Assembly (NCBI GenBank): GCA_026987055.1 | Contig: JALSNL010000403.1 | Coordinates: 1-7,987, forward strand | Direction of reading: 5' to 3' | Length of the DNA stretch: 7,987 bases | DNA from: Melioribacteraceae bacterium | Lineage (GTDB): Bacteria; Bacteroidota; Ignavibacteria; Ignavibacteriales; Melioribacteraceae | Shown: positions 1 through 6,484 of the stretch, piece by piece | How positions within the stretch are numbered: the stretch's first letter is position 1 | How the letters are laid out: every line of letters starts with the position of its first letter | Notes under the pieces: model-generated | Databases searched by the model: none | What the model saw: the letters and a program-made list of their open reading frames with translations, nothing else | What the model was told of the DNA's origin: nothing | Made by a program: the position numbers and the translations under genes

Positions 1-86
1 GGATCGACGACAAAAATTTCATTTTCGCCGATAAGCATATAGGACAACAGTCCTATTTCTTCGGAAAAAACAGGTTTGATGTGCAT
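1..86 (-). CDS. Partial 5' end of a probable MBL-fold metallo-hydrolase (N-terminus only)
   Basis: Reading the minus strand from an ATG at 86 gives 28 complete codons that stay open to the left edge. The product begins MHIKPVFSEEIG and continues through LSYMLIGENEIFVVDP. This pattern (a short strand, then S-Y-x-L-I-G, a turn, and a hydrophobic strand ending in V-D-P) is the usual first beta hairpin of metallo-beta-lactamase-fold hydrolases, including the persulfide dioxygenase and rhodanese-linked types. The metal-binding HxHxDH motif would lie beyond the window, so the subfamily cannot be set. The start is well bounded: the in-frame stop TAA lies at 108-110 on this strand, and 86 is the only in-frame ATG after it. 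There is no Shine-Dalgarno sequence. Local GC is 33 of 86 bases. The gene is divergent from the DISARM operon and is probably unrelated to it. The call rests on 28 residues and is tentative. Confidence 0.55.
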   Translation of the reverse strand, partial: MHIKPVFSEEIGLLSYMLIGENEIFVVD

Positions 87-125
87 AGCATTCCATTTAT
101 AGGGCGCTTAAAGATAAGATATTTC

Positions 126-164
126 GGGGAAAAGGGGAGTGATTTCGGGGGAGTTTTGCGGGGG
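126..164 (+). repeat. Four G-runs, possible G-quadruplex, with a 9-bp direct repeat
   Basis: G-runs of 4, 4, 5 and 5 bases lie at 126-129, 134-137, 147-151 and 160-164, all on the plus strand, separated by 4, 9 and 8 nt. This fits a quadruplex-forming pattern if loops up to 9 nt are allowed, but not the strict 1-7 nt rule. The first and third runs sit in a direct repeat, ATTTCGGGG at 121-129 and 142-150, with a 21-bp period (about two helical turns), which could equally be a pair of protein-binding half sites. Confidence 0.35.
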
Positions 165-271
165 AATTTTTTAATTGTATAAGGATAAAGGGTATATAAG
201 AAACAAAAGAGTTGTATGTTCTGTGTATTCTTATTCGGGTTTTTGAAGAACTGATTGTATTGGGATTTTTT

Positions 272-279
272 TAAATTTG
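272..279 (+). promoter_or_regulatory. Candidate Bacteroidota -7 promoter element for the drmE-drmA-drmB operon
   Basis: TAAATTTG is an exact match to the TAnnTTTG -7 element known from Bacteroides-type promoters. It lies 70 bases before the drmE ATG, implying a leader of roughly 60-65 nt. The weakness is the -33 element: the nearest TTTG (242-245) is 26 bp upstream rather than the usual 19-21 bp, and no better copy is present. An 8-mer with two free positions is easily found by chance in AT-rich DNA. Confidence 0.35.
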
Positions 280-349
280 CAAAAAAAACAAGAAAAATAT
301 TGTTATTAATTGATAAAGAATAAATAATGGTTTTATTTGGTGCAAAAAA

Positions 350-2719
350 ATGGAAGAATTAGAAAAATATACTGATGCATTAAAACAATTAGGAGAAAAA
401 AAACTTCAGGAATATTTTGATGTAAGCGTTCTTAAATTAAATGATTTTAATTTAGTAAATTCATTTCTGATTTATCAGTCAGTTACCAAAAGTAAAAATT
501 TACTAATCTATCTACCTAACAAACAAACCAAATCACAATTTTATATTCCTGTTATTTTAACTTTATCTCTTTATGAGTTTATTAACAATTATATTGACAA
601 TGATACTGTGTTTGAAGTTGGTGATATTTTACAAAGAGATAAAAAAAGATACAGAATCACATTAATAAATCAGGACCAAGTGGAATTGAAATCTCGTGAT
701 AAAAATAACACAGTTATAAATACATCCATTAAAAATCTAAAAAAAAATTACATTGTTACAAATACAACAAATTTAACTCCAAAAAGAGTTAAAGTCAGTT
801 TCTATGTTTATAAAGATTTTTTTACCAAAACCCTAAAACTGAATGACACTCAAGGACTACCTTCCAAGTTCAAATACAAATCAATCATTATAACAGAAAA
901 GAAAATTGTAGATGAACTAAAAAAATATAAAATCAACAATACAAAAGTTCATAAAGCTTTTCCGTTTAGATATATAGCAAGCACAGGTAGCGTCACCGAC
1001 AACCTTCCTATTGACCCGATGATATACATTGTAAACAGCTATGAAACAGCAAGAAAACATATTTTAGAACAAGGCATCAATATTGAAAATGTTATTTTTA
1101 TAGGTGCTAATAAGTATCAAGATTATATATTAAATGTATCAAGTGATATTGCTAATAATAAGTTTAAGAATGTTATTTTTATTGGAAGTGCCGATATTCC
1201 CTCTAATGCCATTCCCAACCTACTAAAATGGAAGTGGACTTTGACAGAACTTATTCATTATAAGTATTTTAAACCAAAACCTATAAAAATAGAAATTGTA
1301 TCAGATGAAAGTTTTGAAAGGAAGGTCAAAGAGTTTGATAATTTGATTAAGTCCATTGAAAGCAAATACAAAATGAAACTAACCCAAATTTATTCCTATG
1401 TAAAAAAACTATTCCCGATAACAATACCGAATGAAAATAGCCGACTAATAAAACAATTGGATTATTTATTAGATAGTTTTGATAACGAAGGTAAAGAATT
1501 TATTGAAGATGAGTTTTTTGAAATCGAAGAATATGACTATGAAGAAACTTGGAAGAAAATTTATGATAAATTTAAGTTGCTTGTTGACTATAAAAGAACA
1601 GACCTTAAAAAATTTGAACGACTCAAAAATCTCAAGAAGATTAGTTACCTGGTTGTTCCGAAAGAATATATAGGTATTTGGAGAGAGGAAACCAACATAA
1701 AAAATATTATTTCTTTCAATGAATTTAAAGAATTAAAAAAGAGATATAACCAAAAAAAATTCGGAAAACCCAATGTTGTTTTTTTAGGTTTTTACGGTTG
1801 TGAGCATTTAAAAGAAATTATTTACAGTGATTTCGATATTACTTTGGTATTATATTCAATGGAAAAAAAACTCTATAATTATTGCAACGATAAGTTCTTA
1901 AAAGACACTATAAAAAATATTTCCGATAAAGATCGAAAAACATTAACCGGTCTATCTATTGAACAAACCCAATCAGAAGAAACTGTATCGGAATTATTAG
2001 AAAGATTATTTTTAAAAAATGCTAAAAAAGAATACAAAGAATATGATTATTCAAACGTAGCCGATAGTTCATTAAATTATGAATTGGAATTTGAAAACAG
2101 AGAAACAATTATTTTAGAAGAAAATAAAACCGTCCTTTTACAAACAAAAAAAGGAGAAAGACCCGAAAAAGTAAAAAACATTAAAGAAGGAGACAAAATA
2201 AGAGTTTACGAAAATACTTCAAAAGAAAAACTATATAAAATTGCTCTTGAAGCGGATAAAGAAGGACGCTTTACAGAAATCGAGAATGCATCAAAAATAT
2301 GGAAAAGAGCTTTGGCAAATTGTTCAACAAAGTATAACTCACTTACGGATTTTTTGACATATTTGCAAAAAAACGGACTTTCAATTACCCGGGAAATGAC
2401 TTTAAAAAATTGGATAAACATTAAAAGTGATGTCAAATTTCCACAACGAATAAAAGACCTTAAAGTCATTAGAAAAATATGCAACAGCAATGAATTAAAT
2501 GAAAACTTCGAAAAAATTTTATCTGCAAGAAGGTTATACAATGGTATTATGATAGCACTTGGTAGAGATCTAAGCGATGAAATTTCCGAATTTATAAAAT
2601 CTAAAAAGAAAGGTAACATTCTTGAACGATTCACTGAGGAGCAAATAAACGAAATGATTAATCAAAATGCACCGTTAAAAACAGTAAAAACAATAAAATT
2701 ATCAAATGATGAGCAATGA
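350..2719 (+). CDS. drmE: DISARM class 2 protein DrmE (no assigned activity)
   Basis: A 789-residue protein, about the size of DrmE, placed directly before drmA as the first gene of the operon. The name rests mainly on position, length and overall style. DrmE belongs to class 2 DISARM anti-phage systems and its biochemical role is unknown. Visible features: residues 50-78 form a hydrophobic segment containing LPNKQTKSQF (55-64), which resembles a decayed P-loop keeping Lys61-Ser62; a small beta-rich VGDIL element lies at 90-94; paired strand-like NVIFIG segments lie at 247-252 and 274-279, and another (NVVFLG) at 475-480; a second GD-type element (EGDKIRV, 613-619) lies in the C-terminal third. 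No signal peptide or membrane segment is convincing, so it is probably cytoplasmic. The ATG at 350 follows an A-run (344-350) with no Shine-Dalgarno. A mini-ORF (327-362) overlaps the start in another frame. The stop lies inside the start of drmA. Confidence 0.72.
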   Translation: MEELEKYTDALKQLGEKKLQEYFDVSVLKLNDFNLVNSFLIYQSVTKSKNLLIYLPNKQTKSQFYIPVILTLSLYEFINNYIDNDTVFEVGDILQRDKKRYRITLINQDQVELKSRDKNNTVINTSIKNLKKNYIVTNTTNLTPKRVKVSFYVYKDFFTKTLKLNDTQGLPSKFKYKSIIITEKKIVDELKKYKINNTKVHKAFPFRYIASTGSVTDNLPIDPMIYIVNSYETARKHILEQGINIENVIFIGANKYQDYILNVSSDIANNKFKNVIFIGSADIPSNAIPNLLKWKWTLTELIHYKYFKPKPIKIEIVSDESFERKVKEFDNLIKSIESKYKMKLTQIYSYVKKLFPITIPNENSRLIKQLDYLLDSFDNEGKEFIEDEFFEIEEYDYEETWKKIYDKFKLLVDYKRTDLKKFERLKNLKKISYLVVPKEYIGIWREETNIKNIISFNEFKELKKRYNQKKFGKPNVVFLGFYGCEHLKEIIYSDFDITLVLYSMEKKLYNYCNDKFLKDTIKNISDKDRKTLTGLSIEQTQSEETVSELLERLFLKNAKKEYKEYDYSNVADSSLNYELEFENRETIILEENKTVLLQTKKGERPEKVKNIKEGDKIRVYENTSKEKLYKIALEADKEGRFTEIENASKIWKRALANCSTKYNSLTDFLTYLQKNGLSITREMTLKNWINIKSDVKFPQRIKDLKVIRKICNSNELNENFEKILSARRLYNGIMIALGRDLSDEISEFIKSKKKGNILERFTEEQINEMINQNAPLKTVKTIKLSNDEQ
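2706..2719 (+). promoter_or_regulatory. 14-nt drmE/drmA overlap, probable translational coupling
   Basis: The drmA ATG (2706-2708, with a second in-frame ATG at 2709) lies inside the last codons of drmE, whose TGA is at 2717-2719. No Shine-Dalgarno sequence precedes it. Initiation probably depends on ribosomes finishing drmE, which would keep the two products in fixed ratio. Confidence 0.6.
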
Positions 2720-5700
2720 TTATAAGGCAAGGCAAATCTTTCAAGAAAGAATCAGAAAAGGACTTTTAGGTCCCGGTTCCGATATTTTTGTCAAAGAGGA
2801 TGAAATAAATGAAGAAATTATTTCCAACTATCCTCTGCAAAGATATTATACCGGTATCCTTTATCCCAAGAAGAAACTCATTAAAAGTTTTTCCGAACTT
2901 TCGGATGCTGAATTTGAAAATGAAATTATAGATGAAGATTTTGATGAAAACACGGGGGAGGATTTGACAGAGAGATTAGGGGTGGCAGGCAATGATAGCG
3001 ATGGTGACGGTGACAATGATGATGGGAATAAAAAGAGTGAAGATGTTGATGATGAAATAAAAATTTCGCAGAATAATTTTTTTCCTACAAATATGGGATT
3101 AACCTTCTGCGTTCCCGACAATGTTAAAGAAATAGATGTTGAATTTAATTTCGGTTTGTATTCTGAAATAGAAAAGGAAATCAAGATTAAAATACCCGAA
3201 AATGATTTTAAGGTTTTTAAGGAAAATCCCTCATTTCCATTTAAAGATATAATCAGGTATGAAGATGGATATATGATATTATCAAGAAAATTAAAAGGAG
3301 AAGCAAAAACACCACGAACCGAAGAATATGCTATTTATGACAATTTCAAAAAATCAGATGATTTCAATGATAGGCCTATTAAATACAGAATTCATTATTT
3401 TGATAAACTCATTGGTAGAACTTGGAAAAGAAACAATCAAAATATTAAACGAAAAATAAAAATTGAAGATGTAAATAAACCACAAATAATCTTTGAAAAA
3501 AAACTTACCAAGACTACCGAAAATTATTTAAGAATTGGATATACCGTAAAAACTTACAAAATCGCTAGCAATCCCAATAACACATATGTTAAGATACAGT
3601 TAGTAAATGCTTCAACCGAGCACCCTGCCAATAAGTTTTCAAATGCCAATAAGATTTTAAATCAAAAAGCCGTTTTTCAAGCAGAAATTAAAGTTTTTTC
3701 CGATAATTTCCAGCCTTATAAATCCTATTCGGAACTTAACCCGTTGGATAAAGAAGCCGAAATATTAAACTATCTTTATAAAGATGTAAACAATTTTGCT
3801 ATTGGCCATAATTGTTCGGTTACTTGGGATATGGAAAATGAAAGTCCCCAATGGATAAAAACTACATTCTTACCGGAATACAATGTGAAAGATATAAAAA
3901 ATAATTTTACGGAAGACGATTTTGATAATCCCAAGGATTTTGAATTGTTAAACGAAAGTCTGGATATTTATAATCTTTCGCATTTTTCGGAATTATCAAA
4001 AGAACAAATTATTGAAAACTTGACAAAGTTTGTAGGTTTATATGGTAATTGGATTAAAAGACAAAAAGAAAAAATTAATGGCACGCCAACAGAAGTTGAA
4101 AAAACAATCATTCAGAACCTTGAAAAAAACTACAACAGATTAAAAAACAACATTTCACAATTAAACGACGATACAATTTTCCGGGCATTCCAGTTGGCAA
4201 ATACGGCTATGCTTATACAAATCATAATATCCAATGACCGTGACTTTGCAGGTAAAGAAAAAGATATAGAAGAATTATCCAGTGAAGTTAGGTATAATAG
4301 TTTAGATTTTTTCCGAGATTATAATTTCACTCGTTTGCCCTTTGGCAGGCCCAAATACCGCCCTTTTCAATTAGCCTTTCTTTTGTTAAAGTTGAACATT
4401 AAAAATATTGATATAGATGAAGAAACAGGAAAAGAAATTGTAGATTTGGTTTGGTTTCCGACCGGTGGCGGGAAAACGGAAGCTTATCTTGCTGTTGCCG
4501 CATTTACCATTCTTTATCGGCGGTTAGCCAATGAGCAAGGCTATGAAGGAACTTCCGTAATAATGCGTTATACGCTTAGATTATTAACCGCTCAGCAATT
4601 TGAAAGAGCATCACGATTAATATCGGCATTGGAATTTATCAGGAGCAATTTCCCTGACGAACTTAAAAGAGAACCTATAACCATTGGGATGTGGGTTGGA
4701 ATGTCGTCAACACCTAATACAGTAAAAGAAGCCATTGAAAAAGTTAAGAAAATTAATGAAGAATGTAACAAGTTAAATAATAACCAATCCGGCAATCCTG
4801 AAAAATATAATACCTTCCAAATAAGTTCTTGTCCTTGGTGTGGAACTAAATTAATTTCAAAAAACCAGCATGGTAACTGGACTTACGGTTTTAGCATTGA
4901 AGGAAAAGGTAAAACAGCAAAATTTAAAATAAAATGCTTGAACGAATCTTGCCATTTTCATAAAGAACTCCCTGTTCAAGTTGTTGATGAAATGCTTTAC
5001 AAAAAACCGCCTACATTATTGTTTGGAACTGTTGATAAGTTTGCGATGTTAGCTTGGCGTGCTGACGGACATAAATTTTTCAATTCTCTTGATGATGAAA
5101 AATTACCACCGGATTTAATTATTCAAGACGAATTACACCTTTTAAGCGGTCCTTTAGGTTCAATCACCGGGATATACGAAAGTGTTATTGACATGTTAAG
5201 CACTAAAAAAGATGAAAACGGCCAAATCATAAAAAAACCTAAAATAATTGCATCTACGGCAACGACAAGAAATACCAATGAACAAATAAAAGCCCTTTAC
5301 GGCAAAGACAAACAAGTAAATATTTTTCCGCCAAGTGGATTAAGTTATGAAGATAGTTTTTTTGCCAGAGTTTCAAAGGAAAAAAGCAAAAGAAGATACA
5401 TAGGAATTTTACCAACAGGAAAAACGGCAACAGACACACAATTACAAGTATTGTCTCATTTATTGGCGGCAAGAATTGAAGTATATAAAGAATTGATACA
5501 AAACGGGAACAACGATTTTTCCACCTTTGATAAATATTGGACTTTGGTTTCGTATTATAATAGTTTGAAAGATGTGGGAAAAATCCATAATAAAGTGGGT
5601 GACGAGATTTCAAATTTCACTTCCACTTTGCAAATAAGATTACTTGGCAACCAGCCGAATTATTCTTTTAATTACTTGTATCTCTATAATAGAGATGTTG

Positions 5701-6479
5701 AATTAACCAGTCGTATAGAAAGTGCCAAAATTAAACAAACCTTAAAAGATTTAGAAGAAAAAACATTTACAAAAGAAACTATTAAAAGAAGTGATAAAGG
5801 CAATACTTATGTAACAAATATTATTGATTTAGTGCTGGCAACCAATATGATTTCCGTAGGAATTGATATTGACCGATTTAATGTGATGTTAATTAACGGA
5901 CAACCCAGAAATATTGCGGAATACATCCAGGCTTCAAGTCGTGTAGGCCGAAAATACAAAGGTTTGGTTATTGATTTGTTAGATGCCAATAGAGCAAGGG
6001 ACAAATCTCATTTTGAACATTTTATTCCCTTTCATCAAACCTTTTACAAAAGTGTGGAGCCGATTAGCATTACCCCTTTTACGGAAAATACCATTAATAA
6101 AATGCTTGCAAGTATGATTGTTACTTATGTAAGGCATAAAGTTCCCGGAATGGCAGCAGATAATGCCGCGGGAAATTTTCAACCTGAAATGTTGGATGGT
6201 TTTAGAGAAGAAATAAAACAAAGATTCGGCAATAATGAAACATATCAAATCTTTGAAAAGCTATTAGATGAGTTGATCGAAGATTGGAAAAATAAAATTG
6301 AAGAATATGAAATCCAACATTATCAAAGAATGAAAACTAGATACATATCAGACATTGGTTTGATAAAGAAACCCGCTGAAAAGAACTTTGAAACCGATGA
6401 TAAATGGACGGTAATGCAATCAATGAGAGAAATTGACACAAATTCATTTATTAAAATAAATCTACCAAAAAACAGATAA
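2706..6479 (+). CDS. drmA: DISARM helicase DrmA
   Basis: A 1257-residue superfamily 2 helicase with a complete motif set. Motifs: an F-Q pair at 554-555 before the core; Walker A FPTGGGKTEA with Lys590; a motif Ia-like RYTLRLLTAQQFER at 621-634; Walker B as DELH (808-811); motif III ASTATT (849-854); motif V ATNMISVGIDID (1045-1056); motif VI QASSRVGR (1075-1082) with the arginine fingers. The DELH box and the TLRLLT..QQ segment are typical of DrmA and DUF1998-associated helicases. A Cys cluster (709, 712, 744, 749) forms a zinc-ribbon-like insertion between motif Ia and Walker B. The N-terminal part has YTGILYPKK and an acidic Asp/Gly linker (about 69-118) before PTNMGLTFCV. In a class 1 DISARM system DrmA binds DrmB, and the complex loads on DNA with a 5' single-stranded tail. 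All ATPase residues are present, so the protein is probably active. It overlaps drmE by 14 nt and ends 5 nt before drmB. Confidence 0.93.
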   Translation: MMSNDYKARQIFQERIRKGLLGPGSDIFVKEDEINEEIISNYPLQRYYTGILYPKKKLIKSFSELSDAEFENEIIDEDFDENTGEDLTERLGVAGNDSDGDGDNDDGNKKSEDVDDEIKISQNNFFPTNMGLTFCVPDNVKEIDVEFNFGLYSEIEKEIKIKIPENDFKVFKENPSFPFKDIIRYEDGYMILSRKLKGEAKTPRTEEYAIYDNFKKSDDFNDRPIKYRIHYFDKLIGRTWKRNNQNIKRKIKIEDVNKPQIIFEKKLTKTTENYLRIGYTVKTYKIASNPNNTYVKIQLVNASTEHPANKFSNANKILNQKAVFQAEIKVFSDNFQPYKSYSELNPLDKEAEILNYLYKDVNNFAIGHNCSVTWDMENESPQWIKTTFLPEYNVKDIKNNFTEDDFDNPKDFELLNESLDIYNLSHFSELSKEQIIENLTKFVGLYGNWIKRQKEKINGTPTEVEKTIIQNLEKNYNRLKNNISQLNDDTIFRAFQLANTAMLIQIIISNDRDFAGKEKDIEELSSEVRYNSLDFFRDYNFTRLPFGRPKYRPFQLAFLLLKLNIKNIDIDEETGKEIVDLVWFPTGGGKTEAYLAVAAFTILYRRLANEQGYEGTSVIMRYTLRLLTAQQFERASRLISALEFIRSNFPDELKREPITIGMWVGMSSTPNTVKEAIEKVKKINEECNKLNNNQSGNPEKYNTFQISSCPWCGTKLISKNQHGNWTYGFSIEGKGKTAKFKIKCLNESCHFHKELPVQVVDEMLYKKPPTLLFGTVDKFAMLAWRADGHKFFNSLDDEKLPPDLIIQDELHLLSGPLGSITGIYESVIDMLSTKKDENGQIIKKPKIIASTATTRNTNEQIKALYGKDKQVNIFPPSGLSYEDSFFARVSKEKSKRRYIGILPTGKTATDTQLQVLSHLLAARIEVYKELIQNGNNDFSTFDKYWTLVSYYNSLKDVGKIHNKVGDEISNFTSTLQIRLLGNQPNYSFNYLYLYNRDVELTSRIESAKIKQTLKDLEEKTFTKETIKRSDKGNTYVTNIIDLVLATNMISVGIDIDRFNVMLINGQPRNIAEYIQASSRVGRKYKGLVIDLLDANRARDKSHFEHFIPFHQTFYKSVEPISITPFTENTINKMLASMIVTYVRHKVPGMAADNAAGNFQPEMLDGFREEIKQRFGNNETYQIFEKLLDELIEDWKNKIEEYEIQHYQRMKTRYISDIGLIKKPAEKNFETDDKWTVMQSMREIDTNSFIKINLPKNR

Positions 6480-6484
6480 ATAAA

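Larger units (their letters stand above)
87..349. other. Divergent intergenic region between the MBL-type gene and the DISARM operon
   Basis: No convincing coding frame is visible on either strand beyond an 11-codon mini-ORF at 327-362. The left third holds a cluster of G-runs (126-164) that stands out from the AT-rich surroundings. The right part is A/T-rich with a TAAATTTG box at 272-279. A 7-bp inverted repeat (ATAAGAA at 196-202, TTCTTAT at 228-234) has a 25-nt spacer and is too weak to call a structure. On the minus strand TATCTTTA (109-116) is one base off the Bacteroidota -7 consensus and could serve the leftward gene, but I see no matching upstream box. No terminator hairpin is seen, as expected between divergent genes. 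Confidence 0.7.

Noticed and set aside
39..56. Perfect 7-bp hairpin ATAGGAC-AACA-GTCCTAT
   Set aside because: It lies inside the coding frame of the MBL-type gene fragment, near its start, and has no T-tract, so neither a terminator nor an operator is supported.
396..750. A-runs of 8-9 bases in drmE as phase-variation tracts
   Set aside because: They encode ordinary Lys codons, the frame is intact, and runs of this size are common throughout this AT-rich sequence.
2206..2634. 142-codon open frame on the minus strand within drmE
   Set aside because: It is antisense to a well-supported gene and its product shows no recognisable motif; long antisense frames are expected here.
2861..3184. 107-codon minus-strand frame rich in Ser, Leu and Pro
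   Set aside because: It is the reverse complement of the acidic Asp/Gly-coding part of drmA, which produces low-complexity Ser/Pro/Leu sequence; not a gene.
2706..6479. Type I restriction HsdR, Cas3 or Druantia DruE as identity for the helicase
   Set aside because: No HD or PD-(D/E)XK nuclease motif was seen, no DUF1998 is fused to it, and the separate DrmB-type gene follows directly, which fits DrmA.
6480..6484. Possible terminator or promoter between drmA and drmB
   Set aside because: The gap is only 5 nt and A/T-rich with no hairpin; the genes are co-transcribed.
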